A stretch of 6,237 nt of DNA from Thermoplasmatota archaeon (lineage in GTDB: Archaea > Thermoplasmatota > Thermoplasmata > Thermoplasmatales > Thermoplasmataceae): positions 1-6,237 of the forward strand of contig JAMCUD010000074.1 in assembly GCA_023379355.1 (NCBI GenBank), in the 5' to 3' direction. Under the pieces are notes generated by a model, which saw only the letters and a list, made by a program, of their open reading frames with translations, was not told the DNA's origin and made no database searches. This document shows, piece by piece, positions 1 through 6,193 of the stretch. A program made the position numbers and the translations under genes. How positions within the stretch are numbered: the stretch's first letter is position 1; the number at the start of each line of letters is the position of its first letter.

Positions 1-418
1 TTCTTACACTGGGAAAATATAAGGGATATTATATACGAAACCCTGAGCTTCAGACATGTTGTGCACGCATAGAACCTATCATTTCTTCAAGGTTTGGAGA
101 ATAACACATTGATCATGAATCTCATTTAAAGACGGATTTCATAAAGACATGTACGGGGTTTGCCGAGGCTGAATTTGCCGAAACACTTAAGAACCGGCCT
201 GGTGCTTAGATTGAGAATGTTATACTTATGCCGGAAACAGAAAAATGGTCAATTCCCGTATAGGAATAAAGGTCGCCAGAGGCCATTAACCTACTTGAAG
301 CTTCCAGCATGCCTCCTGATCCTAAAAGATTCAGGCTTGGTGTGAGCAGAACCCGGCAAATTCTATCCGAGGTCCCTTATAAACGGGTCATGTTGTCATG
401 GAGTGTATACCATAAAAA
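1..418. other. No supported gene; possible decayed coding sequence
   Basis: These 418 bases hold no open frame that I recognise. The + frame starting at base 3 reads as protein-like segments separated by only a few stops, and its last segment, from an ATG at 309, runs 47 codons to a TGA at 450-452 that overlaps the prs start as ATGA. A second + frame is open from 160 to 345. Neither translation resembles a known family to me, and both lack a convincing ribosome binding site. The overlap with prs could be a remnant of an older operon or chance, because a good TATA-like box for prs lies inside this small frame. I saw no tRNA cloverleaf. The stretch may be an eroded gene or ordinary intergenic DNA. 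Confidence 0.3.
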
Positions 419-427
419 TTTAAAAAG
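416..427 (+). promoter_or_regulatory. TATA-like box of prs-kptA
   Basis: The A/T-only core TTTAAAAA lies at 419-426 inside an A/T-rich run. Its centre is about 27 bases before the ATG at 449, the spacing of an archaeal TATA box to a transcript that begins at or next to the start codon. No Shine-Dalgarno sequence precedes the ATG, which fits a leaderless message. This is a pattern match only, without start-site data. Confidence 0.5.
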
Positions 428-448
428 CGAGGTCATCCCCAATGGTCA

Positions 449-1315
449 ATGAAAATTATTTCTTCCTCTTCGTCTAGAGAACTTTCCCTGAAAATGGCAG
501 AAGAACTCAAATGTGAACTTCTTGATACTGAAAGGAGAAGATTCCCGGACGGTGAGATGTATATACGAATAATGGGGGATCTTAATGGCGAGGATGTTGT
601 AGCTGTTGGAAATACCCGCGATGATACTGAAATTATAGAGTTTCTCCTCTTGATCAACGCGGCAAAGGAGAACGGCGCTGCCAGGGTCATTGCAGTTGTA
701 CCCTATTTTGGATACGCAAGGCAGCATATGGTATACAAAATGGGAGAACCTATTTCATCAAAAGTTATGCTCAGTTCCATAGAGAATTTCTGCGATTCAC
801 TTATAGTTGTGGAAATACATGATCTTGCAACCGCAAAGTTTTCCAGAAGAGGACTGGTAAATGTCAAGGTTGTGAAACCTCTGGTGGAGTACTATAAAGA
901 TAAGAAAATAGACTATATTGTATCTCCTGATGATGGGGGGCTTGAAAGAGCAAAAGAACTTGCGGATCTTCTGAAAACAAAATCATTCAACATTGACAAG
1001 AATAGGATAGATTCCAGAACTGTTACCATGACTGTCCCTGATATTGATGTAAAGGGAAAGAACATTGTACTTCTGGATGACATGATCTCAACCGGCGGGA
1101 CCATTATCAAAGCAACAAGTCTATTAAAGAAGAGAGGGGCAGATAAAGTATATGTGTCTGCAATACATGGAATTTTTGCCAACGGATCCTACAATGAGAT
1201 TTCATCCATTGCCCAGGATATTGTCATAACGGATACAATTTTCGGGAAATGGAGCAAGATAACCGTTGCCGGTGAAGTGGCTGAAGCTGTAAGAGGTGTC
1301 ATAAATGGAGCCTGA
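449..1315 (+). CDS. prs: Ribose-phosphate pyrophosphokinase (PRPP synthase)
   Basis: This cytosolic enzyme transfers pyrophosphate from ATP to ribose 5-phosphate, making PRPP for purine, pyrimidine, histidine and NAD synthesis. The 288-residue protein shows the family landmarks in order: RRFPDGE near residues 29-36, a GYARQH segment in the ATP-binding part, an EIHD loop with His124, SPDDGG at 159-164, and the PRPP-binding loop LLDDMISTGG at about 208-217. It is shorter than typical bacterial enzymes (about 315 residues) and near the length I recall for the Thermoplasma-type archaeal form. The start at 449 puts the MKII strand at the N-terminus; an ATG at 442 is out of frame and closes quickly. 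A TATA-like box 27 bases upstream suggests a leaderless transcript. The gene overlaps kptA by 11 bases, so the two are very likely co-transcribed. No key residue appears lost. Confidence 0.95.
   Translation: MKIISSSSSRELSLKMAEELKCELLDTERRRFPDGEMYIRIMGDLNGEDVVAVGNTRDDTEIIEFLLLINAAKENGAARVIAVVPYFGYARQHMVYKMGEPISSKVMLSSIENFCDSLIVVEIHDLATAKFSRRGLVNVKVVKPLVEYYKDKKIDYIVSPDDGGLERAKELADLLKTKSFNIDKNRIDSRTVTMTVPDIDVKGKNIVLLDDMISTGGTIIKATSLLKKRGADKVYVSAIHGIFANGSYNEISSIAQDIVITDTIFGKWSKITVAGEVAEAVRGVINGA
1292..1298 (+). promoter_or_regulatory. Shine-Dalgarno site that sets the kptA start
   Basis: AGAGGTG lies within the end of prs and ends six bases before the ATG at 1305. It complements the 3' end of archaeal 16S rRNA. 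It supports the 1305 start, which keeps the zinc-ribbon cysteines, over the internal ATG at codon 30. An internal operon gene with a ribosome site contrasts with the apparently leaderless first genes in the window. Confidence 0.6.
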
Positions 1316-2039
1316 GTTAAGAGAATGCAGGGATCATGGTCCCTTCCGTGGTAAAGCATGCCCAGTTTGCAGTAACAGCGGTAAATTGCTTATGAATTCA
1401 AGGGAAATTGAGACCATGGGAAGAATCCTTGCCGGGATGCTGAGGCACTTTCCTGAAAACTATGGGATTAAGCTTGATGATCACGGGTGGGTCAAGACCT
1501 ACCTCATAGTACCTGCAATAAAGACACAGAGGAGGTTTTTTGAATGGCTCACACCATATCACATAGAGGCCCTTGCAAGAACAGATCCAAAACAGAGATA
1601 TGAAGTCAACAACAGGGAAGAGATAAGGGCAACATACGGGCATACTATTCCAATAGAAATAGACGACATGTCAACAGAAGGAATTCCGGACGAACTGTAT
1701 TTTCAGACAACACCAGAGGAGTATGAATTTATCAGGGAGACAGGAATAAGTCCGTCAGATAAGACTTGGGTACATCTCTCAAAGGAGGTCAGGCAGGCTT
1801 ACGTTTCAGGTCTTTACCACATAGATTCTCCCTCAATACTTGCCATAAAAGTACAGGATATGATTAAGGATAAGATACCGGTCTACAGGGCAACCGATGA
1901 GGTCTTCCTGACAGGTGAGATACCTGCCAAGTATCTCGGGGAACTCAAGAATGAGCGCTTTGAACTCACTCCTGAGGAGGATGCCGATATAAAAGCCGTC
2001 AGGGAGAGAAGGGAAAGAAAGATCAGGGGAGAAATTTAG
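1305..2039 (+). CDS. kptA: NAD-dependent RNA 2'-phosphotransferase, KptA/Tpt1 family
   Basis: Family members move an internal RNA 2'-phosphate to NAD, releasing nicotinamide and ADP-ribose 1'',2''-cyclic phosphate; some also ADP-ribosylate RNA or DNA ends. The 244-residue protein opens with a small zinc ribbon (Cys8, His11, Cys19, Cys22) of the kind found in archaeal members. The RNA-binding half follows, with LRHFPENYG (catalytic Arg47-His48), DDHGWV near 58-63 and IRATYGH (Arg108, third catalytic position). The NAD-binding half has the VHLS motif at 156-159 and VFLTGEIP near the end. Two usual positions differ: the arginine a few residues before VHLS aligns with Lys153, and the H-G-T motif after LY reads F-Q-T (133-135). 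The charged tail after about residue 220 looks like a family extension. The start has a good ribosome site and overlaps prs by 11 bases. The stop overlaps that of the convergent flavoprotein gene. The family assignment is firm; the RNA substrate in archaea is not known. Confidence 0.93.
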   Translation: MEPELRECRDHGPFRGKACPVCSNSGKLLMNSREIETMGRILAGMLRHFPENYGIKLDDHGWVKTYLIVPAIKTQRRFFEWLTPYHIEALARTDPKQRYEVNNREEIRATYGHTIPIEIDDMSTEGIPDELYFQTTPEEYEFIRETGISPSDKTWVHLSKEVRQAYVSGLYHIDSPSILAIKVQDMIKDKIPVYRATDEVFLTGEIPAKYLGELKNERFELTPEEDADIKAVRERRERKIRGEI

Positions 2040-3700
2040 AGATAGTCAAATGAATTTTTATCAATGTATTCACGGATGATCTCCCTTCCTGATACCATGG
2101 CGGATCTTATGTCATACTGGTTTCTCTCTATTATTGATACATCAAAGGTTTTCCCGGCGTGATCCACAAAGACTATCCCATTTTCAGAGGCAAGTTTCTC
2201 ATATTCAAGAACCCTGGATCTATCAAGGCTCGAGAGGCTCCTCCTGCTCATGTATACTTTGTGGCTCCCGGACATTTCAAGGGCCTGGTCATGGTGCTTG
2301 TATATGTTGGAATCTATCCATATTTCATCTTTTTCTGGCAGATCTGGATAAACTTTATCAGGCGTACATATGATGCCCGATCTGTTTTCAGAGTTCAGAA
2401 CAACTTCCACTCCCGCCATTTTCAGTGCCTTTTCGTAGTATTCAATAAGCTTTGAGAACTCAATGGCCTTTCTTTTGTCGGTGATTGAAAGAAGCTGTCC
2501 TCCAAGCCTCTCTCCCTTATGATAAAGTGTAACTTCAAGTCCATGCTTCGCGGCTTCCAGAGCGGCCTCCATACCTTTTATGCCTCCTCCAGAGAGTGAA
2601 ATATGACCCTTTACCTTCTGAATGGGGTAGTGCCGGATAGAATTTTCAAGACCAGTATCAGGATTTACTGTGCATCTCACCTCACCCAGGGCAAGGTCCC
2701 TGCAGGCCTGGTTGCATCTGATGCACGGTCTGATGGGCTTATTATTGTCCAGAAGTTTCATTGCAAAATAAGGATCTGCAAGGCTGGGTCTTGCAACTGC
2801 AACGAAGTCAGCCCCTGCAAGGACTCTTTCCACATCATTGAGATCGATCACCGAACCCACCACCATGGTTGTTACTGCCGGTCTCCTGGGCAGCTCATTA
2901 AAGATGTGTGTCCTGGAGTTGTAGAAGGAGGCAGATGAACCTGGAGGATTGAAGATACCGGCAGAGAAATGGATATAGTCAAGGCCCTTCATATTTTCTG
3001 CAATTTTCAGGCCATATTCCGGATTGTATGAATTGTCACCGTTTTCATAGAGGCTGATTCTCATTCCAACCGGAAAATCAATCTCCGACCTTATTGCGTC
3101 TACCACCTCCTGAGGAAATCTCAATCTTCTCTCAAGATCCCCTCCATATCTGTCCGTCCTCCTGTTTAGAGATGGCGACATGAATTCAGAGAGGAGATAT
3201 CCATGTGCACCGTGCAGTTCAATCCCGTCAAAGAAAGAATCCTTTGCGTTCTTAGCTGCATGGACAAAATCCTCTATAATTTCTGATATGTCCTGCTGTG
3301 TTAGTTCCCATGGGGTTGTACCCATATAATCAACGCTGCTAGGTGCGAATGACCTCATCCTGTTGTATTGCTGTGATGCTTTTCCACCGGCATGGACAAG
3401 CTGCATGAAAGTCTTTGCACCGTGCATATGCACTCTTTCAGTCAGCCTCCTGAATTTTGGAATAAATTTTCTGTCGTACAATCCAGTTTCGTTGACAGAA
3501 CCCCTGCTGTTCCTGTTGTTTACAAAGGTGTATTCAGTTATGATCAGGCCAAATCCGCCCTTTGCCCTTGCTTCGAGATAACTTATATGATTCTCGTTGG
3601 TTGACCCGTCTGGATTCCCAAGATTGGAAATCATGGGTGCCATAACAAATCTGTTCTTTATTTTCACTTTTCCAATATAACCAGATTCTCCTGGATGCAT
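2036..3700 (-). CDS. Old-yellow-enzyme-type NADH:flavin oxidoreductase with compressed FAD/NAD domain
   Basis: This is a flavoprotein of the 2,4-dienoyl-CoA reductase/enoate reductase group, which reduce activated C=C bonds. Counting from the ATG at 3700 (554 residues), the N-terminal FMN barrel shows KNRFVMAPM, QLVHAGG (His103), ELHGAHGYLLSEF (His163, His166, Tyr168), RYGGDLERRLRF and ARPSLADP. A four-cysteine iron-sulfur site follows: Cys326, Cys329, Cys333 and Cys343. Then comes GGGIKGMEAA (371-380), a first dinucleotide-binding fold. The usual later pieces, an ATG-type strand and a second GxGxxG nucleotide fold, are not visible, and the protein is roughly 100 residues shorter than typical relatives of about 640-670. 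It probably keeps FMN and the cluster but may take electrons differently. An in-frame TTG at 3751 overlaps the upstream stop and would add 17 residues. I prefer 3700 because it fits family N-termini and has a TATA-like box 26 bases upstream. It lies just downstream of the cyclase-family gene on the same strand. Confidence 0.88.
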   Translation of the reverse strand: MHPGESGYIGKVKIKNRFVMAPMISNLGNPDGSTNENHISYLEARAKGGFGLIITEYTFVNNRNSRGSVNETGLYDRKFIPKFRRLTERVHMHGAKTFMQLVHAGGKASQQYNRMRSFAPSSVDYMGTTPWELTQQDISEIIEDFVHAAKNAKDSFFDGIELHGAHGYLLSEFMSPSLNRRTDRYGGDLERRLRFPQEVVDAIRSEIDFPVGMRISLYENGDNSYNPEYGLKIAENMKGLDYIHFSAGIFNPPGSSASFYNSRTHIFNELPRRPAVTTMVVGSVIDLNDVERVLAGADFVAVARPSLADPYFAMKLLDNNKPIRPCIRCNQACRDLALGEVRCTVNPDTGLENSIRHYPIQKVKGHISLSGGGIKGMEAALEAAKHGLEVTLYHKGERLGGQLLSITDKRKAIEFSKLIEYYEKALKMAGVEVVLNSENRSGIICTPDKVYPDLPEKDEIWIDSNIYKHHDQALEMSGSHKVYMSRRSLSSLDRSRVLEYEKLASENGIVFVDHAGKTFDVSIIERNQYDIRSAMVSGREIIREYIDKNSFDYL

Positions 3701-3722
3701 GCCGGTTAATGTGTTTTTAGGG

Positions 3723-3730
3723 TAAATAAT
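3723..3730 (-). promoter_or_regulatory. TATA-like box before the flavoprotein ATG
   Basis: Read on the minus strand this is ATTATTTA, centred about 26 bases before the ATG at 3700. It could drive a separate leaderless flavoprotein transcript in addition to read-through from the hydrolase gene. It lies just inside the longer TTG-started reading frame, so it also bears on the choice of start. It is a short match and may be chance. Confidence 0.3.
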
Positions 3731-3747
3731 GATCTCATGGATGGGCG

Positions 3748-4395
3748 TCAATAAATATCCATGGCAACGACTCTAGCCATGGATCCACTTGCATCACCTA
3801 TCTTCAGGGGCAGTGCGGCAATAAGATATTTCTTCCCGTCCTGAAGAGATTGAAGATTGCACAGATCCTCGATGAAAGGTATATTCTTTCCAAGCAGTAT
3901 TTTATGAACTGGAAAATCTTTATGGCTGTAAGGCTCTATTCCAAGTGTGTCAATACCCATGAACTTTACGCCATGGTCTATGATATAGTTCGCGGCATCC
4001 TCTGAAAGTCCTGGAAAATCTTCCTGAAATTCCCTGCTGAATGATCTCTTGACGTCCCATCCTGTATTTATCAGTACGATGTTTCCATCAAAATAGTCTT
4101 TCCATGCTTTCTGGAGGCTGTTGGCTGTTATCTCATTCCCTTCGGGTTCAGGACGTATTACAAAACCATCCCCAATCAGCGTTTCAAGTGGTATTCTGTC
4201 AACTGTGGACCCGCCTACAATGAAATGAAGTGGAGCGTCAACATGTGTTCCGCTGTGTGTTATTGATGAGTATTTTTCCGCTACATGCCCCTCTGGTGAG
4301 GACATGACCTCTATATTTACCCTGTTGTTACCTGGCCATACAGGCATTCCGTCCCTCAAAGTTACAGACAGATCGATAATTTTCCTTATTTCCAT
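3748..4395 (-). CDS. Cyclase-family metal-dependent hydrolase (kynurenine formamidase-like)
   Basis: This belongs to the cyclase family (Pfam PF04199), which includes bacterial kynurenine formamidase, isatin hydrolase and polyketide-type cyclases. Numbered from the ATG at 4395 (215 residues), the hallmark HSGTHVDAPLHF gives metal ligands His47, His51, Asp53 and His57. His164 and Glu176 lie 12 residues apart, matching the remaining active-site pair of bacterial KynB enzymes. GMPVWPG near the N-terminus and GIDTLGIEPYSH at 147-158 are also typical. Length is normal and nothing essential is missing. An upstream in-frame ATG at 4410 would add five residues; I prefer 4395 because the TATA-like box fits a leaderless start there and neither ATG has a ribosome site. 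The stop overlaps a possible TTG start of the flavoprotein gene. No tryptophan-catabolism gene is nearby, so a formamidase role is not supported beyond the fold; the substrate is unknown. Confidence 0.9.
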   Translation of the reverse strand: MEIRKIIDLSVTLRDGMPVWPGNNRVNIEVMSSPEGHVAEKYSSITHSGTHVDAPLHFIVGGSTVDRIPLETLIGDGFVIRPEPEGNEITANSLQKAWKDYFDGNIVLINTGWDVKRSFSREFQEDFPGLSEDAANYIIDHGVKFMGIDTLGIEPYSHKDFPVHKILLGKNIPFIEDLCNLQSLQDGKKYLIAALPLKIGDASGSMARVVAMDIY

Positions 4396-4410
4396 GACAC
4401 ATGATTGCAT

Positions 4411-4421
4411 CTTTTAATTTA
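4411..4421 (-). promoter_or_regulatory. TATA-like box of the hydrolase-flavoprotein unit
   Basis: The minus strand reads TAAATTAAAAG here, immediately before the ATG at 4410 and centred roughly 21 bases before the ATG at 4395. This placement makes 4410 an unlikely start for a transcript from this box and favours 4395 with little or no leader. No Shine-Dalgarno sequence is seen at either ATG. Confidence 0.45.
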
Positions 4422-4790
4422 GTTTAACTTATGTGAACTGGAATTCCCATTTCGCAGGAGAGTGGATGGAAGCGATCGAAAGCATATTGTCTCTCCATGG
4501 ACATCCCTCTGTCCGCTGGCAGACATCAGCGAAAGTGGTCGGATCGCTATTGAATTATACAGGGCTTAAAATGGGGAAGGAGTAGCTTCGCGTCAGGGAG
4601 TGTTCAAACCCATGGAGATTCAGCCGGCAACCTTTGAAGTGGGAATTTACCCACGAGATGGGGAGAGGGGGTTTCCTGTTCTTCCATTATTTATTAAAAG
4701 AGTATTTCATATATATTACTGGGAGTTTCCGGCATCCATTGAAACAACTACCATCCACCTGATCAACATGAACATCCCAACTCCAGATTC
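4422..4790. other. Divergent intergenic region without a supported gene; possible relics
   Basis: This lies between the divergently transcribed hydrolase and glyA genes. A + strand frame from a GTG at 4433 to a TAG at 4583-4585 encodes 50 protein-like residues (it includes GEWMEAIESIL and GSLLNYTGLKMGKE), and the same frame stays open for nearly 60 codons after the TAG. A second + frame opens with GTG at 4600 and runs through the glyA promoter into the glyA start. Neither product resembles a family I know, and neither has a convincing start signal. A 16-base palindrome lies at 4639-4654, and an A/T-rich run near 4684-4718 could hold another promoter. The open frame with one internal stop suggests an eroded gene or insertion-element remnant, but chance is possible. 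Confidence 0.3.
4639..4654. repeat. Near-perfect palindrome GTGGG-N6-CCCAC
   Basis: GTGGGAATTTACCCAC has five-base arms, three G:C pairs deep, around an A/T-rich centre. It could fold as a small hairpin in single-stranded DNA or RNA, or be a dimeric regulator site. It lies about 175 bases before glyA, further than usual for an archaeal operator of that gene. It is not followed by a T-run, so a terminator is unlikely. A role as the end of a lost IS200/IS605-type element is conceivable but unproven. Confidence 0.4.
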
Positions 4791-4795
4791 TGAGA

Positions 4796-4803
4796 TTTAT
4801 TTA
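4796..4803 (+). promoter_or_regulatory. TATA-like box of glyA
   Basis: TTTATTTA lies centred about 29 bases before the glyA ATG at 4829. The bases just before the ATG (TATCTCTC) carry no Shine-Dalgarno sequence, so a leaderless or very short-leader transcript is likely. A further A/T-rich stretch (TTTATTAAAAG at 4690-4700) could act as a more distant promoter giving a leader of roughly 100 bases. Confidence 0.45.
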
Positions 4804-4828
4804 CATATCAGGAAAACATATATCTCTC

Positions 4829-6118
4829 ATGACTGAAAATTATGATACCGCACAGAAGATTAGAGAACTTGCAATGGAACACAATGATTTTTTCAGAAGA
4901 TCTATACCACTCATAGCCTCGGAGAATATAATGAGCCCGCTGGCAATGGAGATGCTCCTCACTGACTTTGGCTTCAGGTATGCAGAGGGGCTTCCACATC
5001 ATAGATATTATCAGGGAAACGTTTACGTAGATCAGGTTGAGGATATCACAATAGATCTGGCCAGGAAACTTTTCAGGTCAGACCAGGCCGATCCAAGGCC
5101 TGTTTCTGGAACAAACGCCAATACATCTGTAATTTACGGGCTTCTAAAGCCCGGAGATAAAATTTCAACACCACCACTTTCCGGGGGAGGACATATCAGT
5201 GCCGCAAAATTTGGTGCAGTTGGACTCAGAGGTTTGGATATTGTGAACTATCCCTTTGACGTTGAGAACATGAATCTGGATGTGGATGGGACAGTGAAAC
5301 TTATAAGGACCGAAAAACCAAAGGTTTGTCTATTCGGGCAGTCTGTGTTTCTTTTTCCGACCCCACTGAAAGAATTGAAGGATGCTGCTGCAGAGGTGGG
5401 TGCAAAGATTTGGTATGATGCTGCACATGTTCTGGGACTCATAGCTGGCGGAAAATTCCAGGATCCATTGAGAGAGGGGGCTGAAATCATTACAGGGAGC
5501 ACACACAAGACATTTCCGGGGCCACAGCATGGGATAATACTTGGAAAGACAGACGAAAAAACATGGAAAAATGTCCAGAGAGGAGTATTCCCCGGAACAA
5601 TAAGCAACCACCACATAAATGCAATGGCAGCGCTTGGAATCACACTTGCTGAGGAACTTGATTATGGGTCGGAATATGCGGGGAAAATAATAGAGAATGC
5701 AAAGTATCTGGCTTCATGCCTAGCCGAAGATGGTTTCAAGGTTCTCGGTGAAAAGAACGGGTATACAGAATCACATACTCTTGTTGTGGATGTAAGAGAC
5801 AATGGAGGGGGAAGATATGTTGCAGATCTGCTGGAAAAATCTGGGATAGTTCTTAACAAGAATCTTCTTCCATGGGATGATGGAAACAGGTCGCAAGATC
5901 CAAGTGGATTGAGAATTGGAACTCAGGAGGTTACAAGGATAGGCTTCGGAAAATCTGAAATGAAAGAGATATCAAGACTGATTAAGATGGCCGTCATTGA
6001 TAAAAAATCACCGGAAAAGGTAAAAAATGATGCTGCTGATCTGAAAAACCGCTTCAAAAAGGTAAAATACTGCTATGGAGACCTTGAAGCTTATAAATAT
6101 ATCAAACTGTTAAATTGA
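4829..6118 (+). CDS. glyA: Serine hydroxymethyltransferase
   Basis: This pyridoxal-phosphate enzyme interconverts serine and glycine, moving the one-carbon unit to a tetrahydrofolate-type or tetrahydromethanopterin-type carrier; the sequence does not tell which. The 429-residue protein has LIASEN (28-33), YAEG with Glu53, HHRYYQG, the cofactor-phosphate loop SGTNAN (93-98), DAAHVLGLIAGG with Asp197 and His200, and TGSTHKTFPGPQ with Lys227 as the Schiff-base lysine. LRIGTQEVTR supplies Arg362 for the substrate carboxylate. Length is normal. SGTNAN differs slightly from the bacterial SGSQAN, plausibly an archaeal variant. The ATG at 4829 gives a standard N-terminus and follows a TATA-like box without a ribosome site. 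The next gene, 75 bases downstream, starts like PdxT, which helps make this enzyme's cofactor. A T-rich tract and a new TATA-like box between them suggest separate transcripts. Confidence 0.96.
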   Translation: MTENYDTAQKIRELAMEHNDFFRRSIPLIASENIMSPLAMEMLLTDFGFRYAEGLPHHRYYQGNVYVDQVEDITIDLARKLFRSDQADPRPVSGTNANTSVIYGLLKPGDKISTPPLSGGGHISAAKFGAVGLRGLDIVNYPFDVENMNLDVDGTVKLIRTEKPKVCLFGQSVFLFPTPLKELKDAAAEVGAKIWYDAAHVLGLIAGGKFQDPLREGAEIITGSTHKTFPGPQHGIILGKTDEKTWKNVQRGVFPGTISNHHINAMAALGITLAEELDYGSEYAGKIIENAKYLASCLAEDGFKVLGEKNGYTESHTLVVDVRDNGGGRYVADLLEKSGIVLNKNLLPWDDGNRSQDPSGLRIGTQEVTRIGFGKSEMKEISRLIKMAVIDKKSPEKVKNDAADLKNRFKKVKYCYGDLEAYKYIKLLN

Positions 6119-6124
6119 CCGTGA

Positions 6125-6155
6125 ATTTTCATATTTTTTACCTTTCTCCTTTTTC
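6125..6155 (+). terminator. T-rich tract, likely glyA terminator
   Basis: Just after the glyA stop the + strand carries several T-runs, including six T in a row at 6133-6138 and five at 6150-6154, separated by C-containing pyrimidine stretches. Archaeal RNA polymerase commonly stops at such T-rich sequence without a hairpin. Its position before a new TATA-like box supports termination between glyA and the following gene. Confidence 0.5.
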
Positions 6156-6167
6156 AATGATAATACA

Positions 6168-6177
6168 TTTAATAAAA
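6168..6177 (+). promoter_or_regulatory. TATA-like box of the pdxT-like gene
   Basis: TTTAATAAAA is centred about 21 bases before the GTG at 6194, with A/T-rich flanks. No Shine-Dalgarno sequence lies between it and the GTG, again the leaderless pattern. Confidence 0.45.
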
Positions 6178-6193
6178 AAACACATACACGACT

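Noticed and set aside
160..345. Open frame of 61 codons on the + strand before prs
   Set aside because: The product is rich in Leu, Arg and Lys without a recognisable motif, has no ribosome site or promoter, and competes with another partly open frame. It is not supportable as a gene.
442..477. ATG at 442 as an alternative prs start
   Set aside because: It is out of frame with prs and reaches a stop after 11 codons.
2134..2938. Plus-strand open frames inside the flavoprotein gene
   Set aside because: They are antisense to a gene with clear motifs, and their translations show no recognisable domain.
3701..3751. TTG at 3751 as the start of the flavoprotein
   Set aside because: It neatly overlaps the upstream stop, but the added 17 residues do not look like the family N-terminus, no ribosome site precedes it, and the ATG at 3700 has a well-placed TATA-like box. 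It remains possible.
4480..4670. Possible tail of a TnpB (IS200/IS605) protein
   Set aside because: One + frame reads GLKWGRSS then THGDSAGNL, faintly like the C-terminal tail of archaeal TnpB, and a palindrome follows. The zinc-finger cysteines and the DRDxNA motif are absent and stops interrupt the frame, so I do not annotate it.
4600..4836. Open frame of 78 codons (GTG start) overlapping the glyA start
   Set aside because: It runs through the likely glyA promoter and into the glyA start codon, lacks a start signal and resembles no family I know.
5248..5859. Long minus-strand open frames inside glyA
   Set aside because: They are antisense shadows of a strongly conserved glyA and have no family motifs.
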